The notes beneath the pieces were generated by a model. It was not told the origin of the DNA and did not search any database. It worked only from the letters and a program-made list of their open reading frames with translations. Both the position numbers and the translations under genes were made by a program. Below, one piece after another: positions 1 through 6,331 of a DNA stretch of 12,626 nt. How positions within the stretch are numbered: position 1 is the stretch's first letter; every line of letters begins with the position of its first letter. The DNA is from Clostridia bacterium (GTDB lineage Bacteria > Bacillota > Clostridia > Oscillospirales > Acutalibacteraceae). The DNA lies in NCBI GenBank assembly GCA_900767015.1, contig CAAFXQ010000251.1:1-12626 (forward strand), read 5' to 3'.

Positions 1-1
1 C

Positions 2-82
2 CTTTTCAGAGAGCTTTTGGGACTGCCCGTAGAGGATCTCAGAGAAGAATACGAGTCCAAAAAGAACGCAGAAAACAACTGA
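2..82 (+). CDS. C-terminal fragment of an unidentified protein
   Basis: An open frame enters from the left edge and ends at TGA 80-82, giving 26 residues that begin LFRELLGLPVEDLREEY and end in a charged Lys/Glu/Asn tail. The composition (helical, many Glu, Arg and Lys) is typical of a real protein C-terminus. A strong intrinsic terminator starts 11 bases after the stop, which supports this being the true end of a gene. Too little is present to name a family. Confidence 0.5.
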   Translation, partial: LFRELLGLPVEDLREEYESKKNAENN

Positions 83-92
83 ACAAACTGCT

Positions 93-131
93 GCCGCCGC
101 TTCCCGAACCGGATGCGGCGGCTGTTTTTTT
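93..131 (+). terminator. Rho-independent terminator of the leftmost gene
   Basis: GCCGCCGC (93-100) pairs with GCGGCGGC (115-122). An inner TCC/GGA pairing (102-104 with 111-113) follows a single T-T mismatch. Seven Ts follow at 125-131. The GC-rich stem plus T-tract just after a stop codon is a textbook intrinsic terminator. Confidence 0.9.
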
Positions 132-183
132 ATGTCACAAAATTTTTCGGAAAAATTTGTACAAGATGAAAGGCGGGTCTTGT

Positions 184-212
184 TGAAAAGAGGCGAAAAA
201 AGTGGTATACTA
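184..212 (+). promoter_or_regulatory. SigA-type promoter for the DUF3048 gene
   Basis: TTGAAA (184-189), a 17-base spacer and TATACT (207-212) fit the vegetative promoter consensus. Transcription would start near 219, about 28 bases before the ATG at 247. The region between the terminator and this promoter is AT-rich with no other clear element. No good Shine-Dalgarno is visible before 247 (only AAGACGG, rather far upstream), so translation may be weak. Confidence 0.75.
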
Positions 213-246
213 AATAAAAATTATAAAAAGACGGTGTATATATAGT

Positions 247-1320
247 ATGAAAAAGATCATTAAGCTTCCTCTTTCCGTTTTGCTGCTTCTGCTTTGTTTC
301 CTTGCGGTGCTTGGCGGCTGTTCGGATAAAAAAGACAATTCAGAGACGACGACACAGGCTGCCGAAACGACAAAAGCGCCTTATAAAGAACCGACGGACT
401 ATAACCGTCTGACGGGTCTTGACGATCTTTCCGAAGAAGCAAAAGGAAAGCGCCCCGTGGCCATCATGATCAATAACATCAAAGCCTCGCTTCCGCAATA
501 CGGAATTTCCGGCGCCGACCTGATGTTCGAATGTCTGGTTGAGGGCGGAATTACAAGAATGATGGCGGTTTACGCCGACTATACAAAGGTTCCGACGGTG
601 TGCTCCGTCCGGTCGTGCCGCTATTATTTCCCGATTTTTGCCCAAGGATTGGACGCTGTTTATTTTTGCTTCGGAAGCAATCCGACCCTCGGAACGCCGA
701 CGCTCAAAAAGCTCGGGATCGACTATTTTAACGGGGCGGAAAACTATGATGAGCTGATTTTCGGACGGGACGCCAACCGGCTCGGAAAATACAGCCGGGA
801 ACACACGGGCATCGTCAAGGGCAAGAACATTCCCGAGCTTTATAAAAAGTATGATATCCGTACCGATTATAAAGAGGGCAAGGATCGCTATATCTTTTCT
901 TTCAGAGATTCTAAAAAGACCGCCGCCGTCGGCAAGACGGAATGTAAAAAGCTGACTTTGAATTTTTCACGCTCCTATTACAGTACCTTCACCTACGACG
1001 AAAGCACGAAAAAGTATCTCAAGCAGCATTCGGGTAAGCCGCATATGGATTCGGTGAGCGGAAAACAGCTTGCGTATACAAACGTATTTGTGCTTGAAAC
1101 AACGGTCAAGCTTTACGGAAACGGCCCGCTTGTTCAGATCGACTGGAAAGGCGGCACGGGATACTATATTTCCGGCGGTACGGTGAAAGCGATCACCTGG
1201 ACGAAGAAAAACGCAAATTCCGGAATTGTCATCAAGGACAAAAACGGCAAAAAGGTTACGGTCAACAAGGGCAACAGCTATATCGGAGTTGTGAACAAAG
1301 GGGAAACCGAATTGGCATAA
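247..1320 (+). CDS. DUF3048 domain lipoprotein (YerB-like)
   Basis: A 357-residue secreted lipoprotein of unknown function. The N-terminus has a Lys-rich start, a Leu-rich hydrophobic stretch (residues 7-22) and the lipobox LGGC with acylation Cys25, so the protein should be anchored outside the cytoplasmic membrane. A Ser/Thr/Glu-rich linker (about 27-50) leads to the DUF3048 N-terminal domain (about 68-205), recognised by RPVAIMINN, SLPQYGISGAD, the EGGITR segment and the SVRSCRYYF segment. The smaller C-terminal DUF3048 domain (about 230-350) contains YTNVFVLETT and GTGYYISGG. Length matches the family, so the gene looks intact. It has its own promoter and stands apart from the redox operon. 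A cell-envelope role is often presumed for the family, but nothing here gives a reaction or partner. Family assignment is confident and function is unknown. Confidence 0.88.
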   Translation: MKKIIKLPLSVLLLLLCFLAVLGGCSDKKDNSETTTQAAETTKAPYKEPTDYNRLTGLDDLSEEAKGKRPVAIMINNIKASLPQYGISGADLMFECLVEGGITRMMAVYADYTKVPTVCSVRSCRYYFPIFAQGLDAVYFCFGSNPTLGTPTLKKLGIDYFNGAENYDELIFGRDANRLGKYSREHTGIVKGKNIPELYKKYDIRTDYKEGKDRYIFSFRDSKKTAAVGKTECKKLTLNFSRSYYSTFTYDESTKKYLKQHSGKPHMDSVSGKQLAYTNVFVLETTVKLYGNGPLVQIDWKGGTGYYISGGTVKAITWTKKNANSGIVIKDKNGKKVTVNKGNSYIGVVNKGETELA

Positions 1321-1335
1321 CGGCTCCTTGTTCTT

Positions 1336-1351
1336 AATTTGTTAACAAATT
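1336..1351. repeat. Perfect 16-base palindrome AATTTGTTAACAAATT
   Basis: AATTTGTT followed by its exact reverse complement AACAAATT lies 15 bases after the DUF3048 stop and about 32 bases before the -35 box of the small-protein promoter. It could be a repressor operator or a weak AT-rich hairpin. It lacks the four-base spacer of the clostridial Rex consensus, so Rex is not a good fit. No GC-rich terminator follows the DUF3048 gene, so readthrough into the small gene is possible. Confidence 0.4.
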
Positions 1352-1382
1352 ATAATAAATTATTAATATTTTGTTTAATCTC

Positions 1383-1411
1383 TTGCAATTGCGTTTTTGT
1401 TCTGTTATAAT
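1383..1411 (+). promoter_or_regulatory. Strong SigA-type promoter for the small protein gene
   Basis: TTGCAA (1383-1388), exactly 17 bases, then a perfect TATAAT (1406-1411). The expected start is near 1418, giving a leader of about 40 bases before the ATG at 1459. It is the best promoter match in the window and points to high expression of the small protein. Confidence 0.85.
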
Positions 1412-1458
1412 TTGTATGGTTAAAAACCGAAATATTATGTTGAAAAGAGGTAACTGTA

Positions 1459-1590
1459 ATGGCAGACATTATTACAAGCTTCAAAGCATTCATCGAAAAG
1501 ATCGTTAAGTTCTTCCAGGATCTTGTTGCTCAGATTCGTGATATGAACGACAAGGGTTGGCCGGGCAAGGACGAAACCGATCCCGCTTAA
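1459..1590 (+). CDS. 43-residue amphipathic helical small protein
   Basis: The frame starts at ATG 1459 and ends at TAA 1588-1590. GAAAAGAGG (1442-1450) lies 8 bases upstream as a good ribosome site. The protein starts MADIITSFKAFIEKIVKFF. Residues 4-29 form a near-ideal amphipathic helix, with hydrophobic side chains at 4, 5, 8, 11, 12, 15, 18, 19, 22, 26 and 29 and Lys/Glu/Asp/Gln on the other face. The tail (30-43) is polar and acidic with one Trp (34) and two Pro. There is no signal peptide or transmembrane span. The gene has its own strong promoter and terminator. No family is recognised. Shape and size resemble surface-active or membrane-binding peptides such as phenol-soluble modulins, or a small coiled-coil partner protein, but that is only analogy. 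The coding call rests on signals plus composition. Confidence 0.8.
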   Translation: MADIITSFKAFIEKIVKFFQDLVAQIRDMNDKGWPGKDETDPA

Positions 1591-1610
1591 TTGACAGCTG
1601 AATAACGGAC

Positions 1611-1643
1611 AAGCCGGAGATTTTCTCCGGCTTGCATTTTTTT
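1611..1643 (+). terminator. Intrinsic terminator of the small protein gene
   Basis: AAGCCGGAGA (1611-1620) pairs perfectly with TCTCCGGCTT (1624-1633) around a three-T loop, and seven Ts follow at 1637-1643. It starts 20 bases after the small-protein stop codon. The minus-strand side has no T-tract, so it works for plus-strand transcription only. A separate 6-base hairpin, TGTCGG (1655-1660) with CCGACA (1664-1669), lies between it and the convergent gene. Confidence 0.93.
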
Positions 1644-1684
1644 GTGGTTTCATTTGTCGGGGTCCGACATCTGAGGCTTATTTC

Positions 1685-2194
1685 TCATTTTATCAGAATC
1701 TGGCACATTTTCATGCTTTCAAGCGCACGGACGTGGCTTTCGGGTGTTACGCCGGCGCAAAGGGCTTCTTTGACGACAATCGGTGTTTCGGGAAGATAAG
1801 CCTTGAGCATCAAAGCGTTGGAAATGACGCAGATGTCCGTACAAAGCCCGACAATTTCGATTTCGTCCGGATTCTCCTTTCGCAGATATCCGGCAAGCTC
1901 CACCGAGCCGAAAGTCGGCTTGTCAAAAACCGGGCTGTCTTTAACGGGAAGCTTTTCGGATATTTCCCAGCCTTTGGTGCCCTTTATGCAGTGCTTGACG
2001 GGAAGAGCTTTTCCCTCGGCTGAAGAAAGATAGTCTTCGGAATGCGTGTCACGGGTGAAAAGGACGGTGTCGCCGTTTTTTCGGAAAAGGTCGATTTCTT
2101 CTTTGACCTTGCCGACAATCATAACGGCTTCTTTCGTACCGAGCGAGCCGTCGATAAAATCGTTTTGCATATCAATGACAACAAGAGCTTTCAT
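1685..2194 (-). CDS. Nicotinamidase/isochorismatase-family cysteine hydrolase
   Basis: A cytoplasmic 169-residue hydrolase of the isochorismatase-like fold, most like nicotinamidase (nicotinamide to nicotinate plus ammonia, NAD salvage). The catalytic triad is visible as Asp8 in VIDMQNDF, Lys92 in FDKPTFGS and Cys122 in GLCTDICV. The metal-binding set of nicotinamidases is suggested by Asp49 and His51 in TRDTHSEDY and His68 in PVKHCIKGT. Length is slightly short for nicotinamidase (usually about 180-210) but all core blocks are present. The minus-strand start is preceded by AAAGGA about 10 bases upstream. It is transcribed divergently from the hdr operon and convergently with the small protein gene. 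No clear T-tailed terminator follows its stop. Other amide substrates are possible, as the family is broad. Family call is confident and exact substrate moderate. Confidence 0.87.
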   Translation of the reverse strand: MKALVVIDMQNDFIDGSLGTKEAVMIVGKVKEEIDLFRKNGDTVLFTRDTHSEDYLSSAEGKALPVKHCIKGTKGWEISEKLPVKDSPVFDKPTFGSVELAGYLRKENPDEIEIVGLCTDICVISNALMLKAYLPETPIVVKEALCAGVTPESHVRALESMKMCQILIK

Positions 2195-2239
2195 AGGTTT
2201 TTGTTCCTTTCTGACGGAATTGGATTTTGGGGCTGTTGA

Positions 2240-2308
2240 CCGGGCAAAGGCGGCCGGGTGCGGCGAAGCCCGGTTCAGATTTCAGACGGCAGAGATCAGA
2301 AATCTGAA
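2240..2308 (-). other. Structured leader upstream of the cysteine hydrolase
   Basis: Two inverted repeats abut exactly: CCGGGC (2240-2245) with GCCCGG (2268-2273), and TTCAGATTTC (2274-2283) with GAAATCTGAA (2299-2308), a perfect 10-base stem. CCGGG at 2254-2258 can pair alternatively with CCCGG at 2269-2273, so two exclusive folds exist. CAGA recurs at 2276, 2283, 2290 and 2297, exactly every seven bases. With the candidate minus promoter at 2339-2368 this lies in the 5' leader of the hydrolase. It matches no riboswitch class I recognise. A regulatory RNA or a decayed repeat are both possible. Confidence 0.4.
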
Positions 2309-2338
2309 GCGTTTTGTGCAGGCATTACCGATGGTTTC

Positions 2339-2368
2339 ATGCTAACACAAAGGAAAGAGAAAAGTCAA
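2339..2368 (-). promoter_or_regulatory. Candidate promoter for the cysteine hydrolase
   Basis: Read on the minus strand: TTGACT (2368-2363), 18 bases, then TAGCAT (2344-2339) preceded by TG one base away, making an extended -10 (TGTTAGCAT). The start would be near 2332, giving a leader of about 138 bases that contains the inverted repeats at 2240-2308. Confidence 0.5.
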
Positions 2369-2570
2369 TGCGTTTTTGCTTTTAATACAAACCGTAAACG
2401 AATAGAATGGAAGGGGGCTAACCCCGGTAAATTCTGAAAAAATGACGGATTATTGGAAATCAGGAAATATAAGAAAGGGGAAACGTGCCGATTTGTAAGC
2501 AAAAACAGCCAAAACGCCTACTTATGTCATAAAAGCATAGCGATATATAAAAAAGGCATTACAAAAACGA
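2369..2570. other. Intergenic spacer between divergent promoters, no gene seen
   Basis: About 200 AT-rich bases between the minus-strand promoter and the hdr promoter. The only structure seen is a minor GGGG-CTAA-CCCC hairpin (2414-2425). Two tiny frames occur: ATG 2442 (18 codons, no ribosome site) and GTG 2485 (14 codons, after AAAGGGG). Neither is supported by composition. Confidence 0.5.
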
Positions 2571-2599
2571 TTGTCAACTTGTCGAAATAAGTATAAAAT
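2571..2599 (+). promoter_or_regulatory. SigA-type promoter of the hdr-flx-frd operon
   Basis: TTGTCA (2571-2576), 17 bases, then TAAAAT (2594-2599), each near consensus. The start would be near 2606, about 70 bases before hdrB. The direct repeat TTGTCAAC/TTGTCGAA (2571-2586) covers the -35 region and could be an operator half-site pair. No known regulator site is recognised. Confidence 0.65.
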
Positions 2600-2627
2600 T
2601 AGTCAGATATATTATAAAAAGGAGGGT

Positions 2628-2681
2628 ATGCCTATTTGGGTTTCCGCTTTTTTGGGCGGTAACCTTGGCAGAAAACTATGA
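2628..2681 (+). CDS. Putative 17-residue leader peptide overlapping hdrB
   Basis: AAAAAGGAGGG (2616-2626), the only strong ribosome site before hdrB, lies directly upstream of ATG 2628. That ATG opens a 17-codon frame, MPIWVSAFLGGNLGRKL. Its stop TGA (2679-2681) overlaps the hdrB ATG (2678-2680) in the ATGA arrangement typical of translational coupling. The gap from the GGAGG core to this ATG is only about 2 bases, which is shorter than ideal, so initiation may be inefficient. A small hairpin (CCGC 2644-2647 with GCGG 2656-2659) lies inside it. No function is recognised. It may be a coupling or attenuation leader, or only untranslated leader. Confidence 0.4.
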   Translation: MPIWVSAFLGGNLGRKL

Positions 2682-3457
2682 CTTACAGTTACTTTCCGGG
2701 ATGCACCCTGAAGACAAAGGCGAAAGAGCTTGATTCCTACGGAAGAAAAGCCGCCGAAGCTTTGGGCGTCACCCTCGAAGAGCTTGACGACTGGCAGTGC
2801 TGCGGAGCAGTGTACCCGATGGCGAAGGACGAGATTGCGACGAAGCTTTCGTCTGTCAGAGCGCTCAACAGCGCAAAGCAGAAGTCTCAGCCGCTTGTTA
2901 CAATCTGCTCAGCGTGTCACCATGTGATAAAGCTTGTCAACTCTGACATGAAAAACGACGAAAACATTGCGCTTCGTGCCAATAACTATCTCGGCTTTGA
3001 CGAGCCTTACAAGGGAGAAACCGAGGTTATCCACTATCTCGAAATGCTCCGTGATAAAATAGGCTTTGATACGATAAAGCAAAAGGTTGTAAATCCGCTC
3101 AAGGGAAGAAAGATCGCCGCCTATTACGGCTGTATGCTTCTTCGCCCGAGTAAGGAAATGCAGTTTGACGACCCGGAGAATCCGACGATCATGGAGGACT
3201 TTATCCGTGCCATCGGCGCCGAGCCGGTCGAATATGCTTTCCGGAACGAATGCTGCGGCGGTTATATGACGATGAACGACAAGTCTCTTGCCCAAAAGGC
3301 GGCCGGCAAGGTCGTAGCCTCATCCAAGCTTAAGGGCGCAGAGGAAATCATCACCGCTTGTCCGCTTTGTCTTTACAATTTAAAACAGAACACGGACGGC
3401 AGTCTGCCCGTAACATTCTTCACCGAGCTTCTTGCCGAAGCCTTAGGCGTAAAGTAA
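2678..3457 (+). CDS. hdrB: Heterodisulfide reductase-like subunit B (HdrB)
   Basis: A 259-residue cytoplasmic HdrB homologue. In methanogens HdrB is the disulfide-reducing subunit and carries two noncubane [4Fe-4S] clusters. Both CCG cysteine sets are complete: Cys9, Cys41-Cys42, Cys77 and Cys80; then Cys152, Cys192-Cys193, Cys228 and Cys231 (motifs WQCCGA, CSAC, ECCGGY, CPLC). Length is slightly under the usual 280-300. The start fits the family (MTYSYFPGC), and an in-frame stop at 2660-2662 leaves no upstream alternative. The ATG has no ribosome site of its own and overlaps the stop of a 17-codon leader frame. First enzyme gene of the operon; hdrC follows after 14 bases. Bacteria lack the methanogen substrate CoM-S-S-CoB, so the electron acceptor is unknown. 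Here it may pass electrons to the fumarate reductase-like pair downstream. Confidence 0.93.
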   Translation: MTYSYFPGCTLKTKAKELDSYGRKAAEALGVTLEELDDWQCCGAVYPMAKDEIATKLSSVRALNSAKQKSQPLVTICSACHHVIKLVNSDMKNDENIALRANNYLGFDEPYKGETEVIHYLEMLRDKIGFDTIKQKVVNPLKGRKIAAYYGCMLLRPSKEMQFDDPENPTIMEDFIRAIGAEPVEYAFRNECCGGYMTMNDKSLAQKAAGKVVASSKLKGAEEIITACPLCLYNLKQNTDGSLPVTFFTELLAEALGVK

Positions 3458-3471
3458 AGGGGTGTGAATCA

Positions 3472-3864
3472 ATGTCAATGAGTCAAAAAGAAATGAGCGA
3501 ACAGATCATCAGCATGGTCGGCTTCAATCCCCGTCAGTGCATGAAGTGCGGTAAGTGCTCCGCTACCTGTCCCGCTCTCGAAGAAATGGATATTCATCCG
3601 CATCATTTCGCTTCCATGGTCTGTGAGGGAAGAATCAATGAGCTTCTCGAATCGAAGACCCTTTTTCGCTGTCTTTCCTGCTTTGCGTGCGTGGAAAGAT
3701 GTCCGAGAAGCGTGGAACCTGCGAAGCTTATCGAAGCGGTCAGAGACTGCGTTATCAGAGCAAAAGGAGCAAACTTCCTTTCCCCCGACGCAGTACCCGG
3801 AAAGCTTGATCCCGAGCTTCCGCAGCAGGCCATTACCGCCGCTTTCAGAAAATACGGTAAATAA
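3472..3864 (+). CDS. hdrC: Heterodisulfide reductase-like subunit C (HdrC)
   Basis: A 130-residue electron-transfer protein with two ferredoxin-type [4Fe-4S] motifs: Cys23, 26, 29, 33 (CMKCGKCSATCP) and Cys67, 70, 73, 77 (CLSCFACVERCP). HdrC bridges the HdrA flavoprotein and HdrB. An open frame reaches back to 3358 inside hdrB, but ATG 3472 is preferred because AAAGGGGTG (3456-3464) is placed correctly, the ATG follows the hdrB stop, and the protein then has normal HdrC length. ATG 3478 is a second possibility. The C-terminal 40 residues are mostly helical without cysteine. It sits between hdrB and hdrA, the standard partner genes. Confidence 0.93.
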   Translation: MSMSQKEMSEQIISMVGFNPRQCMKCGKCSATCPALEEMDIHPHHFASMVCEGRINELLESKTLFRCLSCFACVERCPRSVEPAKLIEAVRDCVIRAKGANFLSPDAVPGKLDPELPQQAITAAFRKYGK

Positions 3865-3905
3865 TTTCCCGAAAGAATGAATATCCGAACAAAGGAGTGT
3901 TTAAT

Positions 3906-5894
3906 TTGCAGAGAATAGGAGTTTTCGTGTGCTGGTGCGGAAGCAACATCGCCGCAACCGTTGACGTTGCCAAGGTTGTTGAATCCGTCAAGGGCGAACC
4001 GGGCGTTTGCTTTGCACAGGATTACCAGTATATGTGTTCCGAAGCCGGTCAGCAGCTTATCATCAATGCCATTCATGAGCATAAGCTCACGGGTATTGTT
4101 GTCTGCTCCTGCTCGCCGAGAATGCATGAAGCTACTTTCAGAAAAACCGCCGAAAAGGCAGGCATCAATCCATACATGGTTGAGATTGCCAATATCCGTG
4201 AGCATTGCTCGTGGATTCACAAGGATAAGGACGAGGCCACCGAAAAGGCAGTTATCCTTGCCCGTGCGGCAATCGCCAAGGTCAACCTCAATGCTCCGCT
4301 TCAGCCGGGCGAAAGTGCCGTTACGAAGCGTGCACTGATTATCGGCGGCGGTATCGCCGGTATTCAGTCGGCTCTCGACATCGCAGATGCCGGCTACAAG
4401 GTTGACATCGTGGAGCGTTCCGCTACCATCGGCGGAAAAATGGCTCAGCTTGACAAGACCTTCCCGACGCTTGACTGCGCCGCGTGTATTCTCACCCCGA
4501 AAATGGTTGAGGCGGCTCAGCACCCGAACATCACGCTTTACACGTACAGTGAAGTCGAATCGGTCAAGGGCTTTGTCGGAAACTTTGACGTTAAAATTAA
4601 GAAGAAAGCCCGCTTTATTGACGAAAACAAGTGCACGGGCTGTGCGGTCTGCACAACGAAGTGCCCGTCAAGAAAGGGCGGTAACGAATTTAACTGCAAC
4701 CTTGACAACAGGGGTGCGGTCTATATTCCCTTTGCCCAGGCGGTACCGAATGTCGCCGTTATTGATTCATCAAGATGTCTTCACTTCAAGACAGGCAAGT
4801 GCGGTCTTTGCGAAAAGGTCTGCTCGGCCGGTGCGATTAACTTTGACCAGCAGGACGAAATCATTGAAGAAAAGTACGGCGCTATCGTGGTTGCAACCGG
4901 CTTCCAGATTTCGGACGTTACGAAGTTCGATGAATTCCAGTACACCAAGCACCCCGACGTCATCACCTCTCTTGAGCTTGAAAGAATCATGAACGCCGCA
5001 GGTCCGACAAAGGGTACGCTTCTTCGTATGTCCAATAAGGAACACCCGAAGGACATCGTATTCGTTCAGTGCGTCGGCTCGAGAGATAACACGGCACGAG
5101 GCAAGTGCTACTGCTCAAAAATCTGCTGTATGTACACCGCCAAGCATGCGATGCTGATAAGAGAAAAATATCCCGACGTAAACGTTCATGTTTTCTATAT
5201 CGACGTCCGTACACCGGGTAAGAACTTTGACGAGTTCTACCGCCGTGCTGTTGAGCAGTACAACGTTGACTACATCAAGGGCATGGTCGGCAAGGTTTAC
5301 GAAAACGAAAACGGCAGACTTACCGTTCAGGCGGTTGACCTTCTTGCCGACAGAAGAATCATGCTTGAAACCGATATGGTGGTTCTTGCGGCGGCGATCG
5401 AGCCGTCAAGCGGCGTCAAGGACATCGCCTCTATGCTCACCGCAAGCATCGACACCAACAACTTCCTGACCGAAGCGCATCCGAAGCTTCGTCCGGTTGA
5501 AAGCCCGACCGCCGGCGTCTTCCTTTCCGGCGTATGTCAGGGACCGAAGGATATTCCCGAAACCGTTTCTCAGGCAGGAGCCGCCGCCGTCAAGGTTGTC
5601 GGACTTCTTGCTAAGGATAAGCTTGTCACCAACCCCTGCACAGCAACGCCAAACGAGCTGATGTGCAACGGCTGTTCAAGCTGCGAAAGAGTTTGCCCCT
5701 ACGGCGCAATCGACTACGTCGAAAAAGAGGTCAACGACCACGGCAAGCGTGAAGTTCGCCGTCTGGCCCGTGTCAATTCCGCTCTTTGTCAGGGCTGCGG
5801 TGCCTGTACGGTTGCCTGCCCGTCGGGAGCGATGGACCTGAAGGGCTTCTCAAACAGACAGATTATGGCGGAGGTAGACGCAATATGCAAGTAA
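3906..5894 (+). CDS. hdrA: Electron-bifurcating flavoprotein HdrA
   Basis: HdrA is the FAD subunit that splits electron pairs in flavin-based bifurcation. I place the start at TTG 3906 (662 residues, MQRIGVFVCWCG). AAAGGAG (3891-3897) is 8 bases upstream, whereas the in-frame GTG 3897 lies inside that site. Domains: N-terminal Cys-rich region (CWCG, CSCSPRMHEATF); FAD-binding Rossmann motif GGGIAG (147-152) with IGGKMAQLDKTFPTLDC; inserted ferredoxin with Cys243, 246, 249, 253 and Cys291, 299, 302, 306; the CVGSR block with Cys389, 401, 403, 407, 408; and a C-terminal double [4Fe-4S] module with Cys587, 590, 593, 597 and Cys628, 631, 634, 638. Length is typical. The extra C-terminal ferredoxin is the likely exit to ferredoxin. 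It overlaps flxD by 10 bases. Bifurcation is inferred from family and context. Confidence 0.95.
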   Translation: MQRIGVFVCWCGSNIAATVDVAKVVESVKGEPGVCFAQDYQYMCSEAGQQLIINAIHEHKLTGIVVCSCSPRMHEATFRKTAEKAGINPYMVEIANIREHCSWIHKDKDEATEKAVILARAAIAKVNLNAPLQPGESAVTKRALIIGGGIAGIQSALDIADAGYKVDIVERSATIGGKMAQLDKTFPTLDCAACILTPKMVEAAQHPNITLYTYSEVESVKGFVGNFDVKIKKKARFIDENKCTGCAVCTTKCPSRKGGNEFNCNLDNRGAVYIPFAQAVPNVAVIDSSRCLHFKTGKCGLCEKVCSAGAINFDQQDEIIEEKYGAIVVATGFQISDVTKFDEFQYTKHPDVITSLELERIMNAAGPTKGTLLRMSNKEHPKDIVFVQCVGSRDNTARGKCYCSKICCMYTAKHAMLIREKYPDVNVHVFYIDVRTPGKNFDEFYRRAVEQYNVDYIKGMVGKVYENENGRLTVQAVDLLADRRIMLETDMVVLAAAIEPSSGVKDIASMLTASIDTNNFLTEAHPKLRPVESPTAGVFLSGVCQGPKDIPETVSQAGAAAVKVVGLLAKDKLVTNPCTATPNELMCNGCSSCERVCPYGAIDYVEKEVNDHGKREVRRLARVNSALCQGCGACTVACPSGAMDLKGFSNRQIMAEVDAICK

Positions 5895-6331
5895 ACGAAA
5901 ACGCAAAAGAATGGAAACCTCTGATTGTTGCTTTCTGCTGTAACTGGTGCAGCTACGCCGGTGCCGACCTTGCCGGTACAAGCCGGCTCAGCTATCCTGC
6001 CGACGTCAAAATAATCAGAGTTCCGTGCTCGTGCCGTGTTAACCCGATGTTCGTTCTCAAGGCTTTTGAGAAAGGTGCAGACGGCGTTATCATGTGCGGT
6101 TGTCACCCCGGTGACTGCCATTACAGCACGGGTAACTATTACGCAAGAAGAAGAATGACTCTTTTGTTCAGCATGCTCGACTATCTCGGAATCGACCGCA
6201 AGAGAACAAGAGTTGAATGGGTTTCCGCCGCCGAGGGTCAGAAGTTTTCGCTCGTTATGAACGACTTTGCGAAAACGATCACGGAGCTTGGCGAGAATGT
6301 GAAGTTAGGAGACATCAGATGCAAAAAGTAA
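5885..6331 (+). CDS. flxD: FlxD/MvhD-like [2Fe-2S] adaptor subunit
   Basis: A 148-residue homologue of MvhD, the small protein that links an electron-donating module to HdrA. Conserved cysteines: Cys18, Cys19, Cys22 (FCCNWCSYAGAD), Cys48 and Cys50 (CSC), and Cys71, Cys73, Cys78 (MCGCHPGDCHY). In the family these hold one [2Fe-2S] cluster. The frame is open back to 5786 within hdrA, but ATG 5885 is chosen because GGAGG (5870-5874) lies 10 bases upstream and residues from there match the family N-terminus. It overlaps hdrA by 10 bases and flxC by 13, suggesting coupled translation and fixed stoichiometry. In methanogens the donor is a hydrogenase (MvhAG). Here no hydrogenase subunits are present and the Flx NADH module takes that place. 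Confidence 0.92.
   Translation: MQVNENAKEWKPLIVAFCCNWCSYAGADLAGTSRLSYPADVKIIRVPCSCRVNPMFVLKAFEKGADGVIMCGCHPGDCHYSTGNYYARRRMTLLFSMLDYLGIDRKRTRVEWVSAAEGQKFSLVMNDFAKTITELGENVKLGDIRCKK

Noticed and set aside
340..804. 154-codon minus-strand frame opposite the DUF3048 gene
   Set aside because: The plus strand is clearly coding with a lipobox and family motifs; the minus frame shows no supporting signals.
1336..1351. Rex repressor operator
   Set aside because: The half-sites TTGTTAA and TTAACAA would need a four-base spacer; here they overlap, so the consensus does not fit.
1435..1653. 72-codon minus-strand frame over the small protein gene
   Set aside because: It runs through the plus-strand promoter end and terminator, whereas the plus frame has promoter, ribosome site and terminator in the right order.
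2485..2529. GTG-started 14-codon ORF after AAAGGGG
   Set aside because: Very short with a rare start, no homology cue and no dedicated promoter or terminator.
3603..4523. 306-codon minus-strand open frame opposite hdrC and hdrA
   Set aside because: It lies entirely across two clearly coding genes, has no recognisable domain or ribosome site, and reflects codon bias of the real genes.
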